A DNA stretch of 64,000 nt from NCBI RefSeq assembly GCF_007992175.1, contig NZ_BJZT01000032.1, forward strand, positions 41,248-105,247. The letters run 5' to 3'. Positions within the stretch are counted from its first letter, which is position 1; each line of letters opens with the position of its first letter. Both the position numbers and the translations under genes were made by a program. Positions 7,895-16,569 of this stretch are shown piece by piece. The notes under the pieces were generated by a model. The model was not told the origin of the DNA. It ran no database searches and saw only the letters and a list, made by a program, of their open reading frames with translations. Origin of the DNA: Methylobacterium haplocladii (GTDB lineage Bacteria; Pseudomonadota; Alphaproteobacteria; Rhizobiales; Beijerinckiaceae).

Positions 7895-9996
7895 TCCAGA
7901 CCCCTATCATCGATTCCCTCGCTGGGCCCGGCGGGCGCCGCGCAGCGCCCAGACGCAAGCTCCTCGTCGCCGACCTCCTCTGCGGAGCCGGCGGATCCTC
8001 AACCGGCTGCCAGCGTGCGCTGGCCGAGCTCGGGCTCGAAATGGACCTCGTCGCGGTCAATCACTGGCCGACCGCCATCGCGACGCACGAGAAGAACCAC
8101 CCGACCGCCCGGCACTACGTCCAGGACATCGCGACGGTGCGCCCGCACTTGCTGGTGCCGGAGGGCTACCTCGACCTGCTGATGGCCTCGCCAACCTGCA
8201 CGCACCATTCGGTGGCGCGCGGCGGCAAGCCGACCTCGGACCAGCAGCGTAGCGATCCCTGGCACATCATCACCTGGCTCACCGAGCTGCGGGTGAAGCG
8301 CCTCATCATCGAGAACGTGTGGGAGTTCGTCGGCTGGGGCCCGATCGACCACCGCACCGGCAAGCCCGTCGCCTCGCGCAAGGGCGAATACTTCCGCGCC
8401 TGGATCGACACAATCAAGCGGCTTGGCTTCCAGCCAGAGTGGCGCAAGCTCAACGCGGCCGACTTCGGCGACGCCACGACGCGATCGCGCTTCATCCTGA
8501 TGGCGCGCTCGGACCGCAAGCGACTGGTCTGGCCGGTCGCGACGCACCGCCGCCGTGACGGCACCATCGACCTGTTCTCAGGCGCGAAGCCGTGGCGCCC
8601 GGCCCGCGAGATCATCGACTGGTCGATCACCGGCCGATCGATCTTCGATCGGAAGAAGGCCCTAGCCCCGAAGACGCTCGCACGCATCTACGCTGGCGCC
8701 GTGAAGTTCCGCTGGCCGGAGCCGTTCTTGGTAATCCTGCGCAATCACATGGCGGCGCAGGGCATGGATGGGCCGCTGCCGGCGATCACCGCTGGCGGGA
8801 CGCATATCGGCCTCGCGCAGCCGATGCTGATCAAGCAGAACTTCCGGCGTGACGTGCAGGGCGTGGATGAGCCGGCACCAACGGTCATGACGCAGGCGCG
8901 GATAGGTGTCGCCGAGCCCGTCATCGTGAATATGAAGGGGCAGTCGCTGGCGGATGGCGTTGGCCTACCGCTCCCGACGCAGACGGCTCATGCCGCGCAT
9001 ATCTACCTCGCAGAGCCGTTCGTGATGGCCCCGGGAAGCACCGGCGCGCCGCGCGCTACCGAGTCCCCCCTTCCAACGATCACCACCGGGGGTGCTGAGT
9101 CCGAAGACCCGGGGTGCGCACGGCCCATGCCGGTCGAGCCGTTCGTCGTCTCGGCCGCCCACGGCGTCGATGCGTCCGAGGCGGACCCGCACAGCCGTCG
9201 CACGAAGAGCGTCGACGAGCCGATTGGCACCGTGCACGCCGGCGGGGGCAACTTCGGTGTCGTCGAACCCTTCGTTTTCTCGCGCCACGCCGAGGGCGCG
9301 CCGCGATCGATCGACGAACCGACGCCGACCCAGGTCGCCAAGCACTCGCACGTCCTGATCTCGCCCTATTACGGCTCCGGCTCGGGCGAGACCTGCACCG
9401 AGGCAGAAGTTCCGCTGCCGACAGTTACTTCAAAGGGCCGGTTCGGCATGGTCGTGCCGGTGACCCAGTCGAACGGTGGCGCGCTCGCGAGAGACGTCGC
9501 CGAGCCGGTGCCGACGATGACTACGGCCAAGGGCGGCGAATTCGCTGTCGTCATGCCCATCACACATCACGACAGCAGCTACCGTGTACGCGACGCCGCG
9601 ATCGACCCTTTGCCGACGGTCACCGGCGCGAACCGGGGCGAGCTCGCCTTCATCGCCGCGCATTTCGGCGAGCGCGATGGTCAGGCGCCGCGCACCCACG
9701 ACATCGAGGAGCCTGCGCCGACACTCTGCGCCACTGGCCGCGTGAACCTCGTCCGGGGCACCGACCGCTACGACATCCTCTTCCGGATGCTGGAGCCGCA
9801 CGAACTGGCGGCTGCCATGGGCTTCAACGAGGGCGAGGCCCGCTACGAGTTCACCGGGACGAAGACGGAGCAGATCAAGCAGATCGGAAACGCTGTCTCG
9901 GTCGCGAAGATGAAGGCCTGCGTCAGCGCCATCATGGCCGACGCGGCCCCAGTCCGGCGCGACGATGCGCCCGTCATTCTGATCGCGGCTGAGTAA
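7891..9996 (+). CDS. DNA (cytosine-5) methyltransferase with about ten internal repeats
   Basis: 701 aa from GTG 7891 (GTGA overlap). Conserved C5-MTase motifs: I DLLCGAGGSSTG (residues ~28-39), IV ASPTCTHHS (~93-101; Cys after Pro-Thr rather than the usual Pro-Cys), VI RLIIENVWEF, VIII TTRSRFILMA, and the C-terminal IX/X region IKQIGNAVSV. Between about residues 277 and 625 lie roughly ten divergent units of 30-42 aa with the pattern EPxPTxTxxG...GVVEPFV, in the place of the target-recognition region. The usual family length is 350-450 aa, so the repeats account for the excess. Likely protects phage DNA from host restriction by modifying cytosines; the repeat region may determine specificity. 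Confidence 0.9.
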   Translation: MIQTPIIDSLAGPGGRRAAPRRKLLVADLLCGAGGSSTGCQRALAELGLEMDLVAVNHWPTAIATHEKNHPTARHYVQDIATVRPHLLVPEGYLDLLMASPTCTHHSVARGGKPTSDQQRSDPWHIITWLTELRVKRLIIENVWEFVGWGPIDHRTGKPVASRKGEYFRAWIDTIKRLGFQPEWRKLNAADFGDATTRSRFILMARSDRKRLVWPVATHRRRDGTIDLFSGAKPWRPAREIIDWSITGRSIFDRKKALAPKTLARIYAGAVKFRWPEPFLVILRNHMAAQGMDGPLPAITAGGTHIGLAQPMLIKQNFRRDVQGVDEPAPTVMTQARIGVAEPVIVNMKGQSLADGVGLPLPTQTAHAAHIYLAEPFVMAPGSTGAPRATESPLPTITTGGAESEDPGCARPMPVEPFVVSAAHGVDASEADPHSRRTKSVDEPIGTVHAGGGNFGVVEPFVFSRHAEGAPRSIDEPTPTQVAKHSHVLISPYYGSGSGETCTEAEVPLPTVTSKGRFGMVVPVTQSNGGALARDVAEPVPTMTTAKGGEFAVVMPITHHDSSYRVRDAAIDPLPTVTGANRGELAFIAAHFGERDGQAPRTHDIEEPAPTLCATGRVNLVRGTDRYDILFRMLEPHELAAAMGFNEGEARYEFTGTKTEQIKQIGNAVSVAKMKACVSAIMADAAPVRRDDAPVILIAAE

Positions 9997-10000
9997 GGCG

Positions 10001-10891
10001 ATGTCCGACTTCACGCGCGGATCTTGGGCCGGTGGGCTCGCGGAATGGATCGATGGCGACACCGTCTTCCTGTCGGTCGCCTTCACATGGAAGCTCGATG
10101 ACGCCTACCAGCGGGCGATCTTCTGGAAGGCGCAAGGCTACAGGGTTCGCGCGGGCGGACCGGGGATCTTCACGCGCAAGCACTACCTCGCCGACGTCGC
10201 CGAGATCGGCGGAAGCGCCCCTGATGCCGTGATCCGTCACAACCCGATGGCGACGGTCGCCAGCCGGGGTTGCTCGGTCGGCTGCTGGTTCTGCATCGTC
10301 CCAAAGATGGAGGGGCGCACCTACACCGAACTCCCGGATTTTCCGGTGCGGCCGGTGCTCTGCGACAACAATCTCTCCGACCTGTCACGCGAGTACCAGG
10401 AGCACATCGTGTCCCGGTACCGCGCAACGGGCGTGCCTCTCCTCGATGCGAACAGCGGTTTCGAGCCGCGCACCTTCGACGACGAGGTCTACCGGCGCTG
10501 GCAGCCGATCCTGCGCGGCCCATGGCGGTTCGGCTTCGATGAGGCGACCGAGGGTGCCGATGTCGAGCGGGCTTTCCGTCTGCTGAGAGATGTCTCGTCG
10601 CGTCGGAAGCAAGTCTACACGATGATCGGCCATGAGCCGTTTGCCGTGTGCATGGAGCGGATCCGGCGCGTGATCGCATGGGGCGGGGAGCCGTACGCCC
10701 AGCCGTTCATGAAGCTCAACGCGCTCGAGAAGCGTCCGCACGTCCGGCACGACTGGACACCGCGCCTGCTGAGCGACGTGGCCCGCTGGGTGAACCGACG
10801 CGGGTGGAAGTCCGGCGACTTCGACACGTACCGTCGCTCCGCTCGCAATCGGCACCCGGCCCAGGCCGACCAATTGGAGCTCGCCGCCTGA
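10001..10891 (+). CDS. Radical SAM-type iron-sulfur protein
   Basis: 296 aa. CSVGCWFC (about residues 91-98) is a CxxxCxxC cluster motif, preceded by MATVASRG and followed by IVPKMEGRTY; the downstream LLDANSGFEP and RFGFDEATEG segments fit the beta-strands of a partial SAM barrel. It sits 4 bp after the methyltransferase and overlaps the ASCH-like gene, so a role linked to nucleic-acid modification is an attractive guess. No substrate can be assigned. A second Cys-rich SAM-like protein is encoded at 13294-14274. Confidence 0.7.
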   Translation: MSDFTRGSWAGGLAEWIDGDTVFLSVAFTWKLDDAYQRAIFWKAQGYRVRAGGPGIFTRKHYLADVAEIGGSAPDAVIRHNPMATVASRGCSVGCWFCIVPKMEGRTYTELPDFPVRPVLCDNNLSDLSREYQEHIVSRYRATGVPLLDANSGFEPRTFDDEVYRRWQPILRGPWRFGFDEATEGADVERAFRLLRDVSSRRKQVYTMIGHEPFAVCMERIRRVIAWGGEPYAQPFMKLNALEKRPHVRHDWTPRLLSDVARWVNRRGWKSGDFDTYRRSARNRHPAQADQLELAA

Positions 10892-11622
10892 TGACCGACC
10901 GACCCATGATCTTCTCCGCACCGATGGTGCGCGCTTTGCTCGAAGGGCGGAAGTCGCAGACGCGGCGGCTGCTGAAGGGTGGCGTGCCCGAGGCGCCGGG
11001 GATGGGCGTCCACCCGAGCCACGTTGCCAATCGCCCGGCACCGTACCTCGACGCCTATTGCAGCGAGCGCAAGTCCGTCGCGAACCCGCGGGGCATGTCG
11101 ACCCTATGGTGCTGGTGGACGCGCGACGACCGGATGGGGCGGGACTTCCGGGTGGCCTACAAGCCGGGCGACCGGCTCTGGGTCCGCGAGAACTGCCGGG
11201 CTGAAGAATTGCCGGAAGGCCAAGACGGTGTCCGGTTTCGGGCTGACGACACCTTCGTCAACATCGCAGCGAACCGTGACGCGGCCGACGCCTGGCTCGC
11301 GCTCTTCTACTATCGCGGGCGAGGCAAAGCCGGGATCGGTAATCCGGTCCCTTCAATCCACATGCCGCGCTGGGCCTCGCGCCTCACGCTTCTCGTCACC
11401 GACGTGAAGGTCGAGCGGCTTCAGGACATCAGCGAGGCGGACGCCCAAGCCGAGGGCGCGGTGGGCATGCCGACCTGGGGTAGCCACCGCAACGGCTTCA
11501 ACGCGATCTGGCTCGACATCCACGGTGCCGAATCCTGGAACGCGAACCCATGGATCGTGGGCGTTTCGTTCGAAGTGGTCCGCGCGAACATCGATGCGCT
11601 TCCGGCAGCGAGGGCGGCATGA
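10891..11622 (+). CDS. ASCH/PUA-like phage protein
   Basis: 243 aa from ATG 10891. It starts with MIFSAPMVRALLEGRKSQTR, the hallmark of a phage family with an ASCH-like (PUA-fold) domain, and contains YKPGDRLWVRENCRAEELPE and MPRWASRLTLLVTDVKVERL (residues ~150-170), also characteristic. ASCH/PUA folds bind RNA or modified bases. Position after the methyltransferase and radical SAM genes is consistent with recognising modified nucleic acid, but that is inference. Confidence 0.7.
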   Translation: MTDRPMIFSAPMVRALLEGRKSQTRRLLKGGVPEAPGMGVHPSHVANRPAPYLDAYCSERKSVANPRGMSTLWCWWTRDDRMGRDFRVAYKPGDRLWVRENCRAEELPEGQDGVRFRADDTFVNIAANRDAADAWLALFYYRGRGKAGIGNPVPSIHMPRWASRLTLLVTDVKVERLQDISEADAQAEGAVGMPTWGSHRNGFNAIWLDIHGAESWNANPWIVGVSFEVVRANIDALPAARAA

Positions 11623-12107
11623 CGCGCTGCTACGCCGCCGACACGTCAGTCCCGATGGACCGCAGCATTTCGGAGATCCGCACGACGGTGCGCCGCTACG
11701 GGGCGACTGAGTTCGCGCACATGGAGAGCGACGACCAGGCTGCGATCACCTTCACGATGAAGGGCCGGCGCATACTATTCCGGCTGGCCATGCCGGACCG
11801 CAAGAGCCGCGAGTTCACGCACACCGAGGCAAAGCGCCAGGCGCGCAGTGCCACGGCCGCCGAGGCCGCCTGGGAGCAAGCCTGCCGATCTCGGTGGCGG
11901 GCTCTCGCGCTCGTCATCAAAGCAAAGCTGGAGGCGGTCGAAGTCGGAATCGTGGTGTTTGAAGATGAGTTTTTAGCGAACACTGTCCCCCCAGGGGCCT
12001 CGGTCACCTTCGGCGAAACCGTGCGCGAGAGCATGCGGATCGCCCACGAGACCCGCGAACTGACGCCGCTCCTCCCGCACATCAGAGGGGGGGACCCTCG
12101 TGGTTGA
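11619..12107 (+). CDS. Conserved hypothetical phage protein (162 aa)
   Basis: ATG 11619 overlaps the upstream stop. The sequence contains SISEIRTTVRRYGATEFAH, AAITFTMKGRRILFRL and a region KRQARSATAAEAAWEQACRS, followed by RWRALALVIKAKLEAVEVGI. This layout (strand-rich N-terminus, RWRAL...KAKLE...VG helix) recurs in alphaproteobacterial prophages to my knowledge, with unknown function. Confidence 0.6.
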   Translation: MTRCYAADTSVPMDRSISEIRTTVRRYGATEFAHMESDDQAAITFTMKGRRILFRLAMPDRKSREFTHTEAKRQARSATAAEAAWEQACRSRWRALALVIKAKLEAVEVGIVVFEDEFLANTVPPGASVTFGETVRESMRIAHETRELTPLLPHIRGGDPRG

Positions 12108-12678
12108 CTTAAAAGGCAACACGACCGCCCGTCCTGTGATCCAAGGATCCGCGGAATTCTCCGACTGCGGCTTCTACCGTCATCGGCTCGACCGGTGGTG
12201 GGGCGAGGCCCCGCGCGCCCTTGTGATCGGCGCGAACCCGAGCCGCGCCGGCGCCGACGATAACGACCCGACGATCTGCCGGCTGATCGCGCTGCTGTCC
12301 TGGCGGACCGACATCGGCGGGTTCACGATGATGAACGCCGACGACTTCATCGCGACCGACCCGGCCGATCATGTCCGCTGGCGCGACGGCCTCGACATCA
12401 CGGCGCTGAAGTTCGTGCGGGGGCAGAACCTGCAGCGCATCCGCGATGTGTCGACCACGGCGGCCGTTCGCATCGTTGCCTTCGGCAACCTGCTGACGCC
12501 CGGTCTCCACCGCGACCGCGTACTGGCCGCCCTCAGTCTCGACGGCCGACACCCCCTGTTCGCCTTCGGTCTGACCGACAGTGGGGCACCGAAGCATCCG
12601 CTGGCGCGCGGTCACCACCGGATCCCGAACGACGCGCCGCTGATCGAATGGCGGCCGGCCTTGAGGAGCGCGGCATGA
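12100..12678 (+). CDS. DUF1643-family protein
   Basis: 192 aa, GTG start overlapping the preceding gene by 8 bp. ALVIGANPSRAGADDNDPTI (residues ~40-59), followed by GGFTMMNADDFIATDP and IVAFGN, are the signature segments of DUF1643. The family is frequent in phages and mobile elements. Its fold resembles uracil-DNA-glycosylase-like proteins by the GxNPS motif, but activity is unproven. Confidence 0.75.
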   Translation: MVDLKGNTTARPVIQGSAEFSDCGFYRHRLDRWWGEAPRALVIGANPSRAGADDNDPTICRLIALLSWRTDIGGFTMMNADDFIATDPADHVRWRDGLDITALKFVRGQNLQRIRDVSTTAAVRIVAFGNLLTPGLHRDRVLAALSLDGRHPLFAFGLTDSGAPKHPLARGHHRIPNDAPLIEWRPALRSAA

Positions 12679-12956
12679 GCGAGACCCCTGCCCTCACCCG
12701 CGTGTTCCTCACGCTGCCCGACGTTCTCGAAACCGGCATCGTCGAGATCGAGGTGGAGATCGTCAGCGCCGAGGTGATCCGTCGGAGCGACGGCTTCTTG
12801 CTCGGCGGCTTCGGCGTCACCTGGCATCGCCATCGGGCCAGCGCCTGGCGTCGTGCTGGCGAGATCCGGCGCGCGCGCGTCGAAAGCCTCCTGACCGAGA
12901 TCGATCGCGTCAACGCCCTCGACTTCGGGGCCAGCAGCGGAGGCTTCCGTGGCTGA
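12675..12956 (+). CDS. Hypothetical protein (93 aa)
   Basis: Start at ATG 12675 overlapping the TGA of the DUF1643 gene. A beta-rich N-terminal half (VFLTLPDVLETGIVEIEVEI) is followed by a basic helix RHRASAWRRAGEIRRARVES. Nothing recognised; coupling to the operon supports it. Confidence 0.5.
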   Translation: MSETPALTRVFLTLPDVLETGIVEIEVEIVSAEVIRRSDGFLLGGFGVTWHRHRASAWRRAGEIRRARVESLLTEIDRVNALDFGASSGGFRG

Positions 12957-12995
12957 AGTGCGCCCTGCCCTGCCTTGTCACCCGGAGCACCTTCG

Positions 12996-13301
12996 ATGAC
13001 GGCCCCGTCGCTGATCACCGCTGCCCGCAACGCGCCTGACGCCCGTGACCGCATCCTCGAAATGGCGGTCCTGATGCAGGAGCACCGTTTCGGCCCCGAG
13101 GGCGGCTGCACCGACCATCACCTCGAGGTCGCCGGGTTCACGCGAGCCGAAATCGAGGTCTACGCGAACTCCGCCCGCGCGGTGCTGGCGCGCCGGCCGT
13201 CTGAGTTGCGCACCACGCGGCCCGGCCGCGTCACGGGACGCACGCTGGCAAAGCGCGCCGAAGCGATCCGGGCTCGGATCAAGGGAGGCGGCCGTGGCTG
13301 A
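12996..13301 (+). CDS. Hypothetical protein (101 aa)
   Basis: ATG 12996 with GGAG 10 bp upstream. Contains a short Cys/His segment (GGCTDHHLEVAGFTRAEIEV) and a basic C-terminal tail (RVTGRTLAKRAEAIRARIKG). Similar small proteins precede Gp37/Gp68 genes in related prophages as far as I recall. Overlaps the next gene by 8 bp. Confidence 0.5.
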   Translation: MTAPSLITAARNAPDARDRILEMAVLMQEHRFGPEGGCTDHHLEVAGFTRAEIEVYANSARAVLARRPSELRTTRPGRVTGRTLAKRAEAIRARIKGGGRG

Positions 13302-14274
13302 GACTACAGGCATCTCGTGGTGCGACCGGACGTGGTCGCCTTGGATCGGTTGCACCAAGATCAGCCCGGCGTGCGACGGCTGCTATGCCGCGCACCTGAT
13401 GGACACCCGGATGGGTCGCGTCGAGTGGGGCCCGCATGGTGTCCGGCAGCGGACCAGCGAGACCTACTGGCGCAACCTTGGAAAGTGGGATCGGGAGGCG
13501 AAGGCTGCCGGCAGGATCATCACCGTGTTCCCGTCGCTCTGCGACCCATGGGACAACGCGGCCGACCCAGGTATCCGGCGCGAGTGGTTCGCCGTCATGC
13601 GCGAGACGCCGAGCCTGATGCACCTGCTGCTTTCGAAGCGACCGCAGAACGCGGTCGCCATGGCGCGGGCTGCCGGCGGATTGCCGAAGAACGCAGCGCT
13701 TGGCGCGACTTGTGAAAATCAGGAGGTAGCGAACCGGAACGTACGCCACCTGCTCGACGCCGCACGCGAACTCTACCCGGCCTTCACCTTCGTCTCGGCC
13801 GAGCCGCTGCTCGGGCCGATTGACTTCACCCGGATCGACTACGGCACCATTCGCGGCCACACGGTCATTCGCGATGCCCTGAAGGCATCCGACATCGAAC
13901 GTATCGATTGGGTAATCACGGGTGGAGAAACGGGTCAGGGCCAGCACAAAGCTAGACCGTCCCATCCGGATTGGTTTCGATTGATCCAGGAACAGTGCAC
14001 TGCCGCTGGCGTCCCCTACCACCATAAGCAGAACGGCGAATGGTCCACCACGCATCCGAATTGGCCGCGCGCCCACCCGACCGTCATGGCGAACGACGGT
14101 ACGCTCTACCGGCCCGAGGACCTCGCCTACCCTGACGGTCCTCGATACGGCGAGGCCATTCGCGCGAACCACGACAAGGCGCACCTGACCAACATCTACC
14201 GCGTCGGCAAGAAGCTCTCTGGCCGGCTCTTGGACGGCGTCGAGTACAACGGCATGCCGGAGTTACGGCCATGA
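13294..14274 (+). CDS. Phage Gp37/Gp68-family protein (DUF5131)
   Basis: 326 aa, GTG start. TGISWCDRTWSPWIGCTKIS followed by ACDGCYA places a Cys triad at the N-terminus, typical of the Gp37/Gp68 family. Other family segments are TVFPSLCDPWDNAADP, LLLSKRPQN, FVSAEPLLGPID, WVITGGETG and PYHHKQNGEW. The family is considered distantly radical-SAM-like and is widespread in phages; its biochemical role is not established. It overlaps the following zinc-binding protein gene by 4 bp. Confidence 0.85.
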   Translation: MAETTGISWCDRTWSPWIGCTKISPACDGCYAAHLMDTRMGRVEWGPHGVRQRTSETYWRNLGKWDREAKAAGRIITVFPSLCDPWDNAADPGIRREWFAVMRETPSLMHLLLSKRPQNAVAMARAAGGLPKNAALGATCENQEVANRNVRHLLDAARELYPAFTFVSAEPLLGPIDFTRIDYGTIRGHTVIRDALKASDIERIDWVITGGETGQGQHKARPSHPDWFRLIQEQCTAAGVPYHHKQNGEWSTTHPNWPRAHPTVMANDGTLYRPEDLAYPDGPRYGEAIRANHDKAHLTNIYRVGKKLSGRLLDGVEYNGMPELRP

Positions 14275-14663
14275 ACATTACGGTCCCCTGCCCTCGCTGC
14301 TCCGGCACCGGGTACGACACGTTCGAGGACCGGCACGCTGAGACCAATCACGACGTCTGCAAGGCGTGCGGCGGCGAGGGCGTGATCCCGGCACGGACAG
14401 GCGAGACGCGGGAGGCGTCAGCCGTGCCGGAGGGTGGGCTAGCGCCCTCGCGACGGGATTGTGTGCTCGCGATCGCCGACGGCGAGGTGATCGGCGCGGG
14501 GCCAGTCAACGAAGCCGGCTCCTGGTTCGCCCAGGAGCCCGCGGTGACGGAGGTCGTGCGCATGCCCGCCGAGGCTGCCGGCCGATTCCTATTCCGAGCA
14601 TGGCCCGGCCGAGCGGCTGCGCTGAACATCCTCGGCGAGACTGGCTCCGCCGTGGCGCTGTAG
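14271..14663 (+). CDS. DnaJ-type zinc-finger small protein
   Basis: 130 aa. Two CxxCxGxG repeats, CPRCSGTGY (residues 7-15) and CKACGGEG (30-37), form a DnaJ-like zinc site. The rest is unrecognised, with a C-terminal strand-rich segment (AGRFLFRAWPGRAAALNI). Could bind protein or RNA; no J domain is present. Confidence 0.65.
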   Translation: MNITVPCPRCSGTGYDTFEDRHAETNHDVCKACGGEGVIPARTGETREASAVPEGGLAPSRRDCVLAIADGEVIGAGPVNEAGSWFAQEPAVTEVVRMPAEAAGRFLFRAWPGRAAALNILGETGSAVAL

Positions 14664-14672
14664 GATCATCGA

Positions 14673-15221
14673 ATGGCGAAGATCATCGAACTGAAGCAAT
14701 TCCGCCGCGGTAGCGTCCGGTGCCCGGCGATCGGGCTCGTGTTCCCGCAATTGTACCGCCGGCGTGGGGTGAACTGGACCTATCCGCCCGGCAAGGACGA
14801 TAGCAATTTCGAAGAGCTCATTCCGGGCATTCATCCTGATATCAATTACACCCTGACCACCGAGGATGATGGCACCGTCGCCAATCCCGAGTGGGATCCC
14901 ATCGAGCATCCCTCGCCCGAGTACGAGACCGGGTGGATCATCGTCCGGCATCACCAATCCCATGCCCACGTCGAAGGCTATCTGGATGGGTATGGCGACA
15001 TGGTCGCCACGGACCGTCTCGGCAGAATGGTGTTCGAGACATCGACTGGTCTTTTCACGGTTCTGCAGCGTGATCCTCTCCCGGGACAACCGCAACCGCT
15101 CATCGCGTACGCGACGAAGGTCCCCCATCCGATGGTCGGGGAAGATCACTGGTACAAGGTGCTCGGCATCGATGGCGTCGAGCATGAGTCGAGCGTGCTC
15201 TTGCCGGACATCATGTTCTGA
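14673..15221 (+). CDS. Hypothetical protein (182 aa)
   Basis: ATG 14673. A soluble, beta-rich, aromatic-rich protein (YRRRGVNWTYPP; WIIVRHHQSHAHVEGYLDGY) with no recognised family. It is the last gene before the repABC leader. A short GC hairpin (CCGGCG-AGGA-CGCCGG, 15222-15237) follows the stop but lacks a T-run. Confidence 0.6.
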   Translation: MAKIIELKQFRRGSVRCPAIGLVFPQLYRRRGVNWTYPPGKDDSNFEELIPGIHPDINYTLTTEDDGTVANPEWDPIEHPSPEYETGWIIVRHHQSHAHVEGYLDGYGDMVATDRLGRMVFETSTGLFTVLQRDPLPGQPQPLIAYATKVPHPMVGEDHWYKVLGIDGVEHESSVLLPDIMF

Positions 15222-15275
15222 CCGGCGAGGACGCCGGACGAGCGGCTCTTGCTTTTGACTCGACACCCTTCCCCG

Positions 15276-15326
15276 AATCGGCGTTCTTGCTTAACGCTTA
15301 AAGTTTCTCGGTCCGATTGGCCGATT
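15276..15326. promoter_or_regulatory. Candidate RepA operator upstream of repABC
   Basis: The 127-bp leader before repA contains three copies of one hexamer: AATCGG at 15276-15281 and, inverted, CCGATT at 15313-15318 and 15321-15326. RepA/RepB autorepression through leader operators is established for repABC plasmids. No convincing -35/-10 pair is visible (TTGACT at 15255 lacks a partner), so the promoter cannot be placed. Confidence 0.35.
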
Positions 15327-15348
15327 TTCTGAAAACGTGTTCGGGGCA

Positions 15349-16569
15349 ATGAACCAACGTGCGGTCGTAGTACCACCCACGGAACGGGCGATCGAGGCGC
15401 CAGGCGCCCTCATCGGCCACGACGCTGCGACTCTGCGTAATCGGCTGCAGTCGATCAGCTCCGGCCTGTTTCCACCGGACGCCGCGAAGACGCTTCGGCG
15501 GTTCGCGGCAAGCGAGGCGGCCAAGATCCTCGGGGTGACGGTTCAGCGGCTCAGCCAGCTGGAGGGCGACGAGGCCGTTCCGGACCCGGAGGTTTCGAAC
15601 ACGGGTCGGCGCTCCTACAGCCTCGATGACATCCATGCGATCCGGCTGCACCTAGACAAGGTGACGAAGACCGACCGGCGGTACGATCCCCGCCGCGAGG
15701 ACGGCGAGCACCTTCAGGTCATCTCGGTCGTCAACTTCAAGGGCGGGTCCGGCAAGACCACCACGGCGGCGCATCTCGCGCAGTCGCTGGCGCTGCGCGG
15801 CTACCGGGTGCTGGCGATCGATCTCGACCCGCAGGCCAGCCTGTCCGCGCTGCTTGGCGTGCAGCCCGAGATCGACGTCGCGCCGAACCAGACGCTCTAC
15901 GCCGCCATCCGCTACGACGACGACCGCCGGGCGTTGAGCGAGGTGATCCGCAGGACCTACTTCGCCGGTCTGGATCTGGTCCCGGCCAACCTCGAACTGC
16001 AGGACTTCGAATTCGACACGCCGCGGGCTTTGACCAGCCGGCAGCCGGGCGAACCGCTGTTCTTCGAGCGGATGGCGCGGGTGCTGGACGAGGTCGAGGC
16101 CGAGTACGACGTCGTGGTCGTCGATTGCCCGCCGCAGCTCGGCTACCTGACGCTCTCCGCGCTCAGCGCCGCGACCGCACTCCTGGTCACGGTCCACCCG
16201 CAGATGCTGGACGTCGCCTCGATGAGCCAGTTCCTGGCGATGGTCGAGGACCTGCTGTCCGTCATCTCGGAGCAGGGCGCCACACTGAGCTACGATTGGA
16301 TCAGCTACCTGATCACGCGCTACGAGCCCCAGGACGGCCCGCAGACGCAGGTCGTCGGCATGCTCCGCGACCTGTTCGGCGATCGCGTCCTGACGAGCCC
16401 GATGTTGAAGTCGTCAGCTGTGTCCGATGCCGGGCTCTCGAAGCAGACCCTCTACGAAATGGGACGCGCCGGGGTGACGCGCTCGACCTATGACCGTGCC
16501 CTCGAGGCGGTCGATCTGGTCAACAGCGAGATTGAAGCCAAGATGCAGCGCGGTTGGGGCCGGGCATGA
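15349..16569 (+). CDS. repA: Plasmid partition ATPase RepA (ParA-type)
   Basis: 406 aa from ATG 15349 (an in-frame GTG at 15337 is possible). N-terminal winged-helix region (SEAAKILGVTVQRLSQLEGD, then GRRSYSLDDIHAIR) is followed by the deviant Walker A NFKGGSGKTTTAAHLAQ (~129-145), AIDLDPQASLSALLG and VVVDCPPQLGYLTLSAL. Length and layout match RepA of repABC replicons. It binds ATP, drives plasmid segregation with RepB and represses its own operon. Its stop overlaps the repB start (ATGA). Confidence 0.96.
   Translation: MNQRAVVVPPTERAIEAPGALIGHDAATLRNRLQSISSGLFPPDAAKTLRRFAASEAAKILGVTVQRLSQLEGDEAVPDPEVSNTGRRSYSLDDIHAIRLHLDKVTKTDRRYDPRREDGEHLQVISVVNFKGGSGKTTTAAHLAQSLALRGYRVLAIDLDPQASLSALLGVQPEIDVAPNQTLYAAIRYDDDRRALSEVIRRTYFAGLDLVPANLELQDFEFDTPRALTSRQPGEPLFFERMARVLDEVEAEYDVVVVDCPPQLGYLTLSALSAATALLVTVHPQMLDVASMSQFLAMVEDLLSVISEQGATLSYDWISYLITRYEPQDGPQTQVVGMLRDLFGDRVLTSPMLKSSAVSDAGLSKQTLYEMGRAGVTRSTYDRALEAVDLVNSEIEAKMQRGWGRA

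Noticed and set aside
15255..15283. TTGACT as -35 of a repA promoter
   Set aside because: No acceptable -10 at 16-18 bp (TCGGCG), so not annotated as a promoter.
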